From: Pithys albifrons albifrons | Lineage: Eukaryota > Chordata > Aves > Passeriformes > Thamnophilidae | NCBI RefSeq assembly: GCF_047495875.1 | Contig: NC_092497.1 | Span: 34,045,375 to 34,109,374, forward strand | Reading direction: 5' to 3' | Length of the DNA stretch: 64,000 nucleotides | Shown: positions 12,897-24,545 of the stretch, piece by piece | How the letters are laid out: each line of letters begins with the position of its first letter | Numbering within the stretch: position 1 is the stretch's first letter | Translations under genes and position numbers: made by a program | Notes under the pieces: generated by a model | What the model was told of the DNA's origin: nothing | Database searches by the model: none | What the model saw: the letters and a program-made list of their open reading frames with translations, nothing else

Positions 12897-15800
12897 CCAG
12901 CTAGGAGCACTCGAGTAGCAATATATCAGCTGGTCATCCTTCACCTTGGTGGAGAGCAGGCAACAGGGTTGAGCAGAGAAGTCATAATAGACAATCACAC
13001 TTTCAGACAGTAGAGCTGACTTTATCCTTTATCCTTTTCTCACAGAGGCAAAGAGGATCACTTCTATAACATAAATTGCCTGTGTAAGCCCAGAAATGCT
13101 GGGGTGGTCCTCTAGAAAAACCTGTCCTGGCTGACACCATAACACAACACTGAAGGTCGAAATACCTGCCTACATACACCGTACATCATGGCCTTCAGGT
13201 GCTTTAAGTCAAAGAGTTGATCCTGGCATTCATGCCTGCATAACTGCTGTCAGGCATTTGAGTAGTGGTTTCTGTCTGCCAGTGTATGCTTACAGGCAGT
13301 TTGATGTTCCTAGTCTCTTTATGGGCTTAGCCCACAATAAGAGAGGTTAAAACTGAATCAAATTGCTTTAAATTTGCCATGGTCTATAGGTCAACATAGA
13401 GGCACTCATGACAAACCTGCTTCATTGACTATGGCAAATAGACCACGTGCTGAAACTCAGCCTAAGAACGCCAGACAAGCAACTGGAACTTAGTTTCTTG
13501 ATTTCCTTCTGCAGTGAATTCTGGTTTCTGCTGCTTCAGTTGTTTTAAAACATAAAGAATTACTGAAATCTTACTTAGAAAAAAGTGAGGAACTTCTGTC
13601 ATGTAAAAGCATTGGTATATTGCAACTTTCTACTTCTCTACAGGAATGGCCTTTGAAGTAATTATTTTGTTGTTCGCTGAAGTAGCTAGTATAATAAAAT
13701 AATATTTTGACCTTTTTGGACAAAGGCACCATGAATCCCCTTCTCCTTGTAGTATACTAGTGTTAATTGGACAGTTAAATATATCCTTCTCTTCTGTGTT
13801 CTGAGTGAAAGAAAATCATGGTTCTGCACTGGGTGTCTGTCATGATTTATAAGACTATTACCTTCAATATCATTTAATTCTCATGCCTTCCAAATGGTCT
13901 TTTAAGCTAGGTATTGCATATGATAGTCTTCACCTAAAACTGCAAGTTTCATTCCGTTACAATTAAAACCTTTTAGAGTCTTTGCTTCATTCTTTTGCTC
14001 CTACACTCGTTGCTATAGCAGTGACATTTAATTTGCATTCAAGGTTAAGTAATCAGTCAGATAATCTTCTTTTTAGTCTTTCAACAGTTATAAGATAGGC
14101 CTGACTGACTGTATGCCTGAGAATAATCTGTGCTGGAGGTCAAGAAAATTGGATTTTATGTGATTGCTATGATAAAGTTCTTACTAATGAAAAGGACTAA
14201 GGTGGGAGGGGAATGGGGGAAGAGGTCATAACAACTCAATTTCCCAGTGCTCATCTGTTTGGATAAATGGATTCTTCAGGTTAGGATTTGCTCAGATGTT
14301 TGAATTATCTGAATGCTTTATATTCTAGATAAATTTTAATGTTATGAGAAAAGAGAAGCAATATTTTCCAATATCCTTGTTTTCATGGAGGGAGAATTTT
14401 CTTAATAAACTCAGTACAGCAGCTGCTCAGTTTTCCCAGACACATACTTTTCAGTCTTTTCTGTTTTAGGTGTGTGTGGGTTTTTTTGTTTTGGGTTTGT
14501 TTGTTTTGTTTTTGGTTTTGTTTTTTTTTTTCCTTTTGCTGAAAGGTAGTTACTGGCAAGAGAAATGTGATGTACCTCTCCAGGTCTTATGCACAAACAT
14601 GAAGAAAACAGTTTACCAGAAGATCATTAGATTTTCAACATCTATAATATGGAAAGTTAATCTTTAAAGGCAATCAGTTTGGAAAGGGAGCAGCCTGAAA
14701 CAGCCTCATTCATTTGAATCGTGATCTAGCTGTAAATGTCCCCTACAGAATGTGACCCACAAAAGGCAGACAACACTCAGTGCAACCTCTGTGAGAAACA
14801 TTTCTCTCAACCAGGAAGTATCAAAGCAGACACAGTGGATTTTTTTTCCTTAAATGTGGACTGTGGCAACTCTCATAATGTACCTGCCTGAGAATGCTAA
14901 GGGAGTTTCTTAGATAAATTTAGTAATACTAAGATTCTTATACATAGTCATACTTAGTCATATTTAGTCATACTAAGATGCCCTCTTGTCTTTGTGTTCC
15001 TCAGTGGATACAAGCTCTTAGTTCTTTACAAGGATTGCCATCCTCCAGCTCCTAATCCTGGATGACAGGTACGGAGGGTACTGATCACATAAATGTTACT
15101 TTCTGATTTAAATCAAGAATAGATGAGAATCATTTTATTTCCTTTCTTGTTCAAATCCTTGCCAGTGAGGGCAGATATCTTACAAGAGCAAAGTATTAAA
15201 TATGAAATAGCATGGGGGATTTAAAAGTGAAATTGAGATTTTGTGTTCTGTGTGTCTAAACATAATTGAGAAATTAATTTTTAAAAAATTGTTTGGAGCT
15301 GTGCTGAAGGCTTCCAAATGAGAAGGGTTAACTATTCATGTGATAAAATAGTTCAGTCAGTGCAAAACAAATATTTAAGCCCAGCTTAAAATGTTCTCCA
15401 TTTGAGGCCTGTTCTTACTATCCTAGTGAATGCTCTTTGCTTATGGTCAGTCAGACTTTGTGTTCTCACTAGAGGCTTTAACTTCAGCCATGCCCTGATA
15501 TAGAAATGGAGGTCCTGCAGCAGAGAAACTTCCTGTAGACACAGAAAGATGGACGAGAAGAGATCAGGGCCAGAGAAGCCTCATAAACTGTACTTGTGGG
15601 CAGTTTGTTCTTTCACAACAGGTCCTGGAGAGTTCAAGTAATAAAATATCTCCATATAATAACTGATTTTCCAGAGACACAAATTTGTGCGGGAAATGTC
15701 CCAGACACTCTCTTTGCCTCAGTAGGAGATGGCAGGAATCATGTCTTTTATTAACTTCCTGAAAACAGAAGCTGTAAGTTACTCTGTCTAAAAGCCACAA

Positions 15801-17113
15801 TAAGGTGCCTCTTACTGTGGCATTTGACCTCTAAAGTCTTTGGGAAATGTCTGAGAAGTTTTCATATTTACCAGAGCCAGCTGTTAATCTTAGCAGCTGC
15901 ACTGCTTCATTTTGCTCCAGTAAACAAGCTCAGCAAGAGAAACATACCACTAGTCATCAGAGGTGGATTATTTTCAACAGTTAGTTTTCAGCTGTGAGCC
16001 TAAAAATGCCAATATATATGCAATTTCTGTTTAGTTTAGCTCTTTTAGTCTTTCATTCCTTTCTCTTTCTGTGGCTGCAGGAAGGATACTCTCAGTTAGA
16101 AACATTAAAAATAAAGCAGATAAGACTCTAACAGGAATTGACCTGTGTAAACTTGAAGGAAAACCACATTTCATTAATTGTGTGAGTCTCTGCATGAGAA
16201 ATTATTTTACACAGAACTTCTGGAGTACTCTCTCATTTCCTATTTTCCTCTTGTGTGTCCATCTTAATTTTTTTCTCATTCTTTTTGGATTAAAGTCAGT
16301 AAACAGTCTTCTTCATGCTTTATTGATGAAGTTAATTGTCTTCTATATTAACAAATAAAAAGAAGAGGGGTGTATTAGTTGCAGAAGAAAGAAGACTACG
16401 TGATCCTTGAAATTATCAAAAAAGCTTTTAAATCCAAACTTAAAACTCCTGAGAGTGGCTGGCGCTTCATGTCTAAATATCTTCTGCACATTGGCCAGCG
16501 GTATAAAACATCTGGAGATCTGTCTGTTTTGAAATATCTTTACCTGCACAACAAACGTGGACTCAGATGCAGTCTGGTATCTATCAAGTACTCCAGTACT
16601 TTCAATAACAGAGAAACCTCCAAACCCACTCAATTATAAAAGGCTTAAATTTTGTATTTTTTTTTGCATGTCTTTCAATTCCAGACAGATTTACATCCTT
16701 TTCAAAAATGTCCTGTATTACTAAGCCACCTTCAGCTGGTACCAATAAACTTGTACAAGGCAGAGATTTTTGCATTACTTTTTCACCATAATTAAGAATA
16801 ACACAAGTTTGCATTGCAGTCTCCATGGAGTGTCTTAGTGGCCAGCACAACAACAGCTTTCACATTGCTTTTTGTGAAATTGCAGACTTGATTATTTTTT
16901 ATTTAATTGGGTTTTTGTAATCTGAGATCCTAGGATTCTCTAATGTAAGGCATATTCTTCTTTCAGTGCTGTAAAAAACCCCTTGGTAAAGGTATTCTGG
17001 TGAGCAATGGTATTCAAATGTTCTTCATGCAAAACACTTCGTTGATGACATGAGTCACAATGGCTCTGTCAAAGCTTCAGTTCACTTGTTCTTTTCTATT
17101 TAAAACATCTAGA
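12897..17113. other. Unique non-coding DNA with a G/T-rich tract
   Basis: No supportable gene is visible. Short frames near 16,071-16,358 and 16,379-16,639 are open for 86-95 codons, but they match nothing I know and have no start context or splice sites that I trust. A G/T-rich low-complexity tract lies at 14,470-14,532. Confidence 0.5.
14470..14532. repeat. G/T-rich low-complexity tract
   Basis: The tract consists of runs of T broken by G pairs and triplets (GTTTTGGGTTTGTTTG type). Similar tracts lie at 17,803-17,878, 35,860-35,995 and 36,345-36,432. Confidence 0.8.
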
Positions 17114-17114
17114 C

Positions 17115-17468
17115 CCCCTTCCCCTTCCCCTTCCCCTTCCCCTTCCCCTTCCCCTTCCCCTTCCCCTTCCCCTTCCCCTTCCCCTTCCCCTTCCCCTTCC
17201 CCTTCCCCTTCCCCTTCCCCTTCCCCTTCCCCTTCCCCTTCCCCTTCCCCTTCCCCTTCCCCTTCCCCTTCCCCTTCCCCTTCCCCTTCCCCTTCCCCTT
17301 CCCCTTCCCCTTCCCCTTCCCCTTCCCCTTCCCCTTCCCCTTCCCCTTCCCCTTCCCCTTCCCCTTCCCCTTCCCCTTCCCCTTCCCCTTCCCCTTCCCC
17401 TTCCCCTTCCCCTTCCCCTTCCCCTTCCCCTTCCCCTTCCCCTTCCCCTTCCCCTTCCCCTTCCCCTT
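17115..17468. repeat. (CCCCTT)n hexamer array, 59 perfect units
   Basis: The array is 354 bp of uninterrupted CCCCTT, or AAGGGG on the minus strand. It has no interruption or variant unit and has sharp edges: ATCTAGAC on the left and GAATTTTATATGG on the right. The minus strand has a run of four G every 6 bases, so it can form G-quadruplexes. The pure purine/pyrimidine asymmetry also allows triplex DNA. Open frames across it (Pro-Ser, Gly-Glu and Gly-Lys repeats) are artefacts of the repeat. The assembled length may differ from the true length. Confidence 0.97.
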
Positions 17469-17533
17469 GAATTTTATATGGTATTTCACCTAAAAAGCAA
17501 GCCATATGCTGAACTGCCTATGTAAATTAGTGC

Positions 17534-17769
17534 TGTAGCCTTAAGAACTAATTAATGAAATCAAAAATGGCTGCTGCCGACTTTCTCAGCAGATGTGCAT
17601 GGTCAGCCAATTATGAGAAGCTTTGTAATATAAACAACATTGTTAACCAATGATCAGTGCCAAAGTGTCAAGCACCTGAGGAAGGTTACAGTCTTAAAGA
17701 TGTATATTAGTGTGTGTGCGTATGAATAAAGGAGCCTGTTGCTGCTAACTTCTGTGAAGTCGTCTCTCA
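17534..17769 (+). mobile_element. Probable solo LTR, ERVK-like
   Basis: The sequence begins TGTAGCCTTAAGAACT and ends GTCGTCTCTCA. A polyadenylation signal (AATAAAGGAGCC at about 17,725) lies some 45 bp before the end, which is the R/U5 arrangement of short avian retroviral LTRs. No clear target duplication was found, so both boundaries are provisional. It lies 65 bp from the hexamer array. Confidence 0.6.
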
Positions 17770-20465
17770 GGTCCAAAAAACCACCTCCCCCCGGTTTTGG
17801 GGGTTTTCTTGGGGGGTATTTCTTGTTTGTTTTGTTTGGGTTTTTTGGGTTTTGGGTTTTGTTTGTTTTTTTTTTTTTAATCTTTTGAGGGCTACAGCAG
17901 GCTCTTAGATCAGCACGCTGATTTTTTTTGTTTGGGGAATGATGGCAATCAGAAGAGGTCAGACTATCTGCTTTTCATGTTACCATTGCTTTCAAGAATT
18001 GCTCAGCTGCAGGATCATAAATAGGTGTTATGCATAAAATGAGAAGGTGGCTATCTAAAAGAATTGTAGAATGTGTTAGGGAGCTATGAAAATCAGTGTG
18101 CTGGAGGTTTTTTGCCTTATGTCAAATAAATGCGTAATTTTATTGTTAAATTTTTATTTGTGTTTAGCAGAATCATTTAGGAAAATTAAAAGTGGGTTTA
18201 TGACCTTTGAAAAATGAATTTTGAAAAATTACTTCTGCTATATGTATTCCAATGTCAGTGCAAGCTGGCATGGCTGAACTAGGCCTTAACAATAACCTTT
18301 CCTCTGTATTTTGGTAAGGGGTTGTAGAAATTATGCTCAATATTTACTCACAGTCTTCATAATCACAGTGAGTCACATAGTGGCCATGCTTTGGATGTGT
18401 AGGGCAATTACATTACCAGCAAAATGGTATTAACCAGCAATACCTCTGATTTTCACTTGTATCTATTGATGTGTATATAAACAATTGTTTTGGTCATGAA
18501 TAATTTCAGAAATATTTAATATCCCTTAAAGAACAAATATCCATTTCACTTCCCTTTTTTATAGGATAGGAATTCTGAGGAGTGCAAAACCTCTTGAAGA
18601 CTAAAAAAGAACACTTTTGTCACCTCTATGGACCATGTATTTATTACAGTCCCTCTCTGGCACGGTTCTCCTCCTTGCCTCTTGTGAAATCATTTTGGCT
18701 TGTTTTCTTTTTACTTTTGATTTTATTTCCTTTCTTTCATCTCTCCATCTTCTCCTTCATGTCCCCCCTCCAAGGTCACTATTTTATTTATAAACTAAGG
18801 TAAAATAGTACTGTCTTCTTCAATTTTGTAACTCATACCCTGCTACCCCCCTTCCTTCTTGTTACAGTAGATTTAATACAGGACTGAGGGAACTCAGTCT
18901 CAGTGCAATCCCTTTAAATGATAAATATCTACTCATAATATCTGAATGTGAAAAATAACTTCTCCTGAGTTGCTACTGGTGCTGGGGTAATTTTTTAAAA
19001 GAGAATTACCTAGCTAATGAAAATTTCATGCTACAGTTTTTATTCTGGTACTCTCTGAAAGAAAATTCTCACACTGTACATTTATAGCTCCATACCTGTA
19101 AAAACAATGAATTGTTCCCTTTATTCTACCCTCTACTAGAAACTTCTGTTCCAGCTACATTGTATGAACATTGAACCAGATCCTTACACTCATATGGACT
19201 GCTCATTTTTAACAAAATAATTCCTTGGGTGAGTTAGGTAAGTTTTAGCAAAAACAATGGTGTCACCTACTGTAGACTCAAGTAGAGGACTGTGGCATGG
19301 ATTCTATCTCCTCAGTGTCTTTGCTTTCAACCCAGATCTCCAGCTGGCTACAGGGACTTCTGGACTCAGCTCTATTCTCTCATTGTCAAATGATCTTTAA
19401 GATCTGTGCATACATGTTGCAGAAAAAGTAATGTCGTATAACTCAGTGTAAAATCTTTTAGATGGAAAATGTGATACTTGGTTATTAAACCTTTAAACAA
19501 GTTGGGTTTATGTACTCACACTTGTTCTCTCATGGTCTTCATGCACTCACTCTTTTACTCACACGCACACACATACTTGTAAGCACCAAGGTGTATGTGT
19601 CCAAGGGGACATGCAGGTGTTTTCATCCATACTTAGTGCATTCATACACCAACTTTAAAATTTCTTTTAAAAGTCTACAGCACCAAATGGTGAAGTATTT
19701 TGAAAAAAAAAAAAGAGGTCTGAAAATCTGACTTGTCTTTCTACTGTATACTCTATGTCTTAAAAAGAGGTAAGAAACGTAAGCAATCTATATTTTAATG
19801 TAACATATATCTCTGCTATAAAATTGAAGTGACTGTCATTTCAGTAGAAAAGAAAGTTTGGTGATAGCAAGAATTCTCTTGTTGATATAAGTCATCAGTA
19901 ATTTTGAGTATGTGATTATATTAAAAGATAGCAGTACTAAATACAGGATAGAATAAAAGTGCTAAAAGAACCTTGGGTACCATGGTAACTCTTATTTCTA
20001 GAATTCCCAAGTCACAATTGGATTTAAAAGATGTCTATCATTAATTATGGAAAATATATTTTATAGGCTAATGAGAAAAACTCCAGGAAGTCATTTGTTT
20101 CATTTCTTAACTCAGTCCTGAAAAAAATCTATCTATGTGCTTAAGACTAAAAATACCTTTTTACTTGTAACTGTGTTGAAAAGCCAACAACTTCATACTG
20201 AAGTGAAACATTTAGATTATTAACTACAAACAGCCCCTAGGCCCATTCCTGACTTTGAAGTATGCATAAAACACTGCTTCCTTCTACTCTATTTAAATTC
20301 CCCCAAAGTGCTATAATCAAAGGAAAGAACAAAATACAGTAATGATAGTGGGTTTATTTTGCAAAAGTTTGTAAAGGTTCAAATACTAATCTATTTAAAC
20401 ATGTATGTAGCTCCAGAGGTAAACACATTAATGAATAGCAAGTAATTTTGGTATTCTGGGATTAT
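17770..20465. other. Unique A+T-rich non-coding DNA
   Basis: The left end holds a C/G/T low-complexity run (17,790-17,880). Beyond it I see no gene or repeat until the provirus. Confidence 0.55.
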
Positions 20466-20470
20466 ATCTA

Positions 20471-21267
20471 TGTCTCAGTTTGAGGGGGAAAAAACCAAAA
20501 TGTTTACCCACAAGCAGGGGAGGGGCCTCCTCCACGATAATCACACCACTCTTTATCAAATTTAAGAAAAGGAATTTTAATACAAGAAGGATAACTGAGA
20601 TATATACATATATATATATATGTAAACAGACTAGTGCAACCCACTTCCCCAACACCACAAGAGAAAGAAAAAAAAACAAAAAAAACCCCAAAACAACAAC
20701 AAAACCCAGCAGGTTTTCCTCTGGGAGGAAATGTTATACTTAAGTGTCAATGTCACAGCCCGTCTGGCTGCAGAGTGAGTTTCAGTCCCTTTCCAGCGAG
20801 ACAGACGAGCAGTGAGCTTTCAGATGGACTCAGTCTCTTCCCCCTGTGTTCCTCATCCAAGAAGCAGAAAAGTACGAGCAACCAGAAGCAAATCCAAGGC
20901 AGGCAGCAGCAGCAGCACGGCCTGAAAAGTAGTCAGGGGTAGGCAGCAGCAGCAGCAGTGTGGCTCGAAAAGCAGTCAGGGGTAGGCAACAGCAGCCGCG
21001 TGACCAGAAAAAGCAGTCCAGGTACAGCGGCAGTGAGACAGCCAGGAAAGCCCCAGCAGTAACCAGCAGGGCAGCCTGCCTCCTCGGAGCCCCCACTCCC
21101 GCGTTCCGCCGAGCCAAGACTGGGAAGAATATCCAAAAAAAAACCCAAAAGAGACAAACCTGCCCCCACCCAAGCGATCAACAGTTAACCGCTTCTTTTG
21201 TTAACCGCTGGCCTGGGCAGTTAAGTGGCAGGGAAGGGAATTTACATAATAATCCCAAACTACAACA
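20471..21267 (-). repeat. 3' LTR of the provirus
   Basis: It is 797 bp and ends in the TG/CA pair. Compared with the 5' LTR it has a much shorter TA run (about 20,600-20,622). It also has an extra tandem copy of a unit of about 42 bp rich in CAG (20,900-20,941 and 20,942-20,983, against one unit at 26,888-26,929 in the other LTR). The remaining differences are scattered substitutions, several of them C/T or G/A. Confidence 0.93.
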
Positions 21268-21270
21268 TTA

Positions 21271-21279
21271 TCCACCCCT
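21271..21279 (-). promoter_or_regulatory. Polypurine tract (plus-strand primer), weak
   Basis: The minus strand reads AGGGGTGGA just before the 3' LTR start TGTTGTAG. This is the expected place for the purine-rich primer of plus-strand DNA synthesis. The tract is short and is separated from the LTR by three bases. Confidence 0.55.
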
Positions 21280-21366
21280 AAATTCTCTTCCATGCTGATA
21301 CTCTACATTAAACTTAAATTTTCTTTCAAATAATTAAGTGTTTACAAATACAGTAATATGAGTCGT

Positions 21367-21711
21367 TTACCCAGAGATAAGTTCCCCTTGAGGTATACAT
21401 CGTGTCTCTCCATCTTCCTGCATCACCCACCAGGTGGAACCAGATCCTTGAGCAAAGACAACCCCACGAATGGGTTTGCCTTTGCCTGAGGCAGGGTTGA
21501 TCCAGACTGTTTTCCCTAGCATACCTCTCAGGTGTATTACAGGGACTTTGTCTCCATCTACAGTGTGAAGGGGTTCTGATTGGGCAGAACCGGCTCGATT
21601 GACAGAGCCTCTAGTGTTGACTAGCCATGTAGCCTTTGCTAAGTGTTGATCCCAGTGTTTGAAAGTCCCTCCACCCAACGCCTTCAAAGTGGTTTTCAAC
21701 AGTCCATTACA
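21367..21711 (-). pseudogene. pol: Integrase C-terminal part (provirus)
   Basis: This is the continuation, in the same frame, of the integrase core, after the TGA at 21,712-21,714. About 110 codons remain open to the natural end. The segment holds a basic/aromatic C-terminal domain (VPVIHLRGMLGKTVW and STWWVMQEDGETRCIP), which in retroviral integrases is the SH3-like DNA-binding domain. It ends about 100 bp before the 3' LTR, so no env follows. In this copy it can be translated only by reading through the upstream stop. Confidence 0.85.
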
Positions 21712-22065
21712 TCATTCAACTTTCCCGGCAGCTGGTGCATGGTAGGGGATATGATACACCCACTTAATGCCGTGCTCTCTCGCCCAGGTAGCAACTAAGC
21801 TGTTCTTGAAATGAGTTCCATTATCTGACTCAATTCGCTCTGGGGTGCCATGTCGCCACAGCACTTGTTTTTCCAGGCCTAGGATGGTGTTCCGGGCAGT
21901 GGCGTGAGGCACTGGGTATGTCTCCAGCCACCCTGTGGTTGCTTCCACCATGGTGAGCACATAGCGCTTGCCTTGGCGGGTCTGTGGCAGTGTGATGTAG
22001 TCAACCTGCCAGGCCTCCCCGTACTTATACTTATCCCAGCGTCCACCATACCACAGGGGCTTCAC
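21712..22065 (-). pseudogene. pol: Integrase catalytic core (provirus)
   Basis: The 117-codon open segment holds the catalytic core of integrase, the enzyme that joins viral DNA to the host chromosome. The DD35E triad is intact and correctly spaced: Asp22 (in WQVDYI), Asp81 (in ESDNGTHF) and Glu117 (in AAGKVE), with exactly 35 residues between the second and third. The TGA at 21,712-21,714 falls immediately after the catalytic Glu. The segment is in the same frame as the pieces on either side, so point stops, not frameshifts, divide the integrase. The family assignment rests on the triad and the HGTPERIESDNGTHF block. Confidence 0.92.
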
Positions 22066-22395
22066 TCACTTAGCCTGCTTAATGGCAGCACATGTCTCAC
22101 CGTCATGGATAACCTGAGAGATAATGTCCATGGTTAAATCCACCCCTCGGTCTCGTGCCCATTTATAAGTGGCATCTCTGCCCTGATGACCCGAGGCATC
22201 ATGGACCCATCGAGCCAAGAACAGTTCTCCCTTGTGCTGCCAGTCCAGATCTGTCTGTGATACTTTCACTTGCGCAGCTTGGTCTGCCTCTTGGTTGTTG
22301 AGATGTTCCTCATTGGCCCGATATTTGGGCACGTGTGCATCTACGTGGCGGACTCTCACAATCAGCTTCTCTACTTGGTGGCGATATCTTGCCAT
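22066..22395 (-). pseudogene. pol: RNase H end plus integrase zinc-binding domain (provirus)
   Basis: This segment begins with the last part of RNase H (VRHVDAHV, with the fourth catalytic Asp). It continues into the integrase N-terminal domain, with the two His of the HHCC zinc site in WVHDASGHQG. Of the Cys pair, only the one in GETC is present; the expected partner three residues before it is Gly, so the zinc site is damaged. A TGA at 22,066-22,068 ends the segment in frame with the core. The frame differs from that of the preceding RNase H piece, which shows a 1-base indel near 22,375-22,395. Confidence 0.87.
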
Positions 22396-22949
22396 ATATC
22401 AGCAGCCCAGATGGGTTTCCCTCTGCATTTCCAATTGGTTTTCTTCCATCGGTCTAACCATCCCCAGAAATCATTGGCCACCATCCATGAGTCGGTGTAG
22501 AGGTAAAGCTTTGGCCATTTCTCTCGTTCAGCAATGTCCAGGGCCAACTGCACGGCTTTAAGCTCTGCAAACTGACTCAACCCATCTTCTCCTTCAGTAG
22601 CTTCTGCAACTTGTTGGGTGGGACTCCATACAGCTGCTTTCCATTTGCAATTAGTCCCTACAATGTGACAGGAGCCATCGGTGAAGAGGGCATAGCATAT
22701 TTCCTCTTTTGGCAATTGATTGTATGGTGGGGCTTCTTCCGCACGTGTCACCTGCTCTTCCTCTTCATCTGCTAGACCAAAATTTTCACCTTCAGGCCAC
22801 TTTGTGATGATTTCCAGGATCCCAGGGCGATTTGATTTTTCCATACGGGCGCGCTGCGTAATCAGGGCAATCCACTTGCTCCAGGTAGCATCAGTGGCGT
22901 GATGTGTAGAGGCAGCCTGTCCTGACAACATCCACTTCAACACTGGTGG
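22371..22949 (-). pseudogene. pol: RT connection and RNase H domain (provirus)
   Basis: The open segment has about 190 codons and is in the same frame as the protease-RT piece, from which it is divided by the TGA at 22,950-22,952. The RNase H residues visible are Asp89 (FTDGS), Glu127 (FAELKA) and Asp151 (LYTDS), three of the four metal-binding acids. The fourth is in the next frame. RNase H removes the RNA strand of the RNA-DNA hybrid during reverse transcription. The frame ends in TAG at 22,371-22,373 because of the frameshift before integrase. Confidence 0.9.
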
Positions 22950-24488
22950 TCAAGGTGCCAGAAAGAGCTGTGCTTCCGTGCCAATCACCTCTGAGGCAGC
23001 TTGAACTCCTTCATACGCAGCTAGGATCTCTTTCTCTGTTGGGGTATAGTTGGCTTCGGATCCTCTGTAGCCTCGGCTCCAGAATCCAAGTGGTTGGCCT
23101 TGAGTCTCACCAGGCACGTTTTGCCAAAGGGTCCAAGACAGGCCATTATTCCCGGCAGTGGAGTAGAGCATGTTCTGTATGTCTGGTCCTGTCCTGACCG
23201 GTCCAAGGGCTATAGCCTGAGAAATCTCATGCTTGGTCTGGTCAAAGGCTTGTTGCTGCTCAGGGCCCCAGTGGAAATCATTCTTCTTACGGGTTACCAA
23301 GTAGAGAGGGCTTACGATCTGACTGTATGCTGGGATATGCATCCTCCAGAACCCTATGGCACCCAGGAAGGCTTGTGTCTCCTTTTTGCTGGTAGGTGGA
23401 GACATTGCTGTGATCTTATTGATGACTTCTGTTGGAATCTGACGGCGTCCATCCTGCCACTTCACTCCCAGGAACTGGATCTCTTGGGCTGGTCCCTTAA
23501 CCTTACTCCGTTTGATGGCAAAGCCAGCTCCCAAAAGGATCTGGATGATTTTCTCTCCTTTCTGAAAAACCTCTTCTGCTGTGTCCCCACACACAATGAT
23601 GTCATCAATGTATTGCAGGTGTTCTGGAGCCTCACCCTTCTCCAGTGCAGTCTGGATGAGTCCATGACAGATGGTGGGACTGTGTTTCCACCCCTGGGGT
23701 AGTCGGTTCCAGGTGTACTGCACGCCCCTCCACGTAAAAGCAAACTGTGGCCTGCACTCTGGTGCCAGAGGAATGGAGAAGAATGCCTTAGCAATGTCAA
23801 TAGTGGCATACCACTTTGCTGCCTTGGACTCCAGCTCATACTGGAGCTGCAGCATGTCCGGCACAGTGGCACTCAACGGTGGGGTAACTTCATTCAAGCC
23901 ATGATAGTCCACAGTCAATCTCCATTCTCCATCAGACTTACGCACAGGCCAGATGGGGCTGTTGAAGGGGGAGTGGGTTTTGCTGACCACCCCTTGGCTC
24001 TCCAGTTCACGGATCATCTTATGGATGGGGATCACAGCATCGCGGTTCGTTCGGTATTGCCGACGGTGCACTGTTGTGGCGATTGGCACCTGCTGTTCCT
24101 CAGCTTTCAACAGTCCAACAGCAGAAGGACTTTCTGAGAGACCTGGCAATGAGTTCAATTGTTCAATCCCTTCTGTCTGTACAGTGGCTATTCCAAAAGC
24201 CCATCTATGCCCCTTTGGGTCCTTAAAATATCCACTCCTGAGGTAGTCAATGCCCAGGATACGTGGGGTGGCTGGACCAGTCACAATGGGGTGTTTCTGC
24301 CAATCTCTCCCTGTCAAGCTCACTTCAGCTTCTAGCACAGTCAGCTCTTGAGATCCCCCTGTCACCCCAGAACTAGAAATAGTTTCTGAGCCCACATGTC
24401 CTGATGGCATTAATGTGCATTGAGCGCCGATATCAAGCAAAGCCTTATACTTTTGTGGGTCTGATGTACCAGGCCATCGAATCCACAC
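22950..24488 (-). pseudogene. pol: Protease and reverse transcriptase (provirus)
   Basis: This is the longest open segment, 512 codons from the first Met, and the frame is open further upstream to the gag stop. Protease occupies about residues 1-105. Its active site reads DIGAQ (residues 19-23), where retroviral proteases normally have D-T-G or D-S-G; a C-terminal GIDYL block is present. Reverse transcriptase begins near residue 150. It has motif A Asp231 (YATIDIAKAF), LPQG at 263-266 and the catalytic YIDD at 293-296. The tether follows and runs to the TGA at 22,950-22,952. The Met at 24,488 is probably not a natural start, since the protein would be made as Gag-Pol. The YIDD box and overall pattern fit ERVL. 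Confidence 0.94.
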
Positions 24489-24512
24489 AGTCCAAGAGAC
24501 ACGGTTGTCCCG

Positions 24513-24545
24513 TGCCTCTACCTGGCTAGAGGCAGGGCCCCTCTA
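24513..24545 (-). promoter_or_regulatory. Candidate stop-codon readthrough signal, gag/pol
   Basis: Gag ends at TAG (24,543-24,545) and pol continues in the same frame. After the TAG come AGGGG and CCC, then a perfect 8-bp stem: TGCCTCTA pairs with TAGAGGCA across a 6-base loop, GCCAGG (24,513-24,534). The CCC can add three pairs with GGG across one bulged base. The 8-bp stem starts 8 bases after the stop, the spacing known for murine leukaemia virus-type UAG readthrough. The loop can pair with CCTGG about 40 bases further on (24,469-24,473), which would make a pseudoknot. That structure and its function are inference. Confidence 0.6.

Noticed and set aside
16379..16639. An 86-codon frame that looked like a possible exon or processed gene copy
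   Set aside because: The peptide has no motif I recognise. An equally long frame exists on the other strand, and there is no poly-A tail, target duplication or convincing splice site.
17060..17505. Pro-Ser, Gly-Glu and Gly-Lys repeat proteins of 126-142 codons
   Set aside because: They are only translations of the CCCCTT array in different frames.
21268..21366. A remnant of env between integrase and the 3' LTR
   Set aside because: Only about 100 bp are present, enough for a polypurine tract but not for any envelope sequence.
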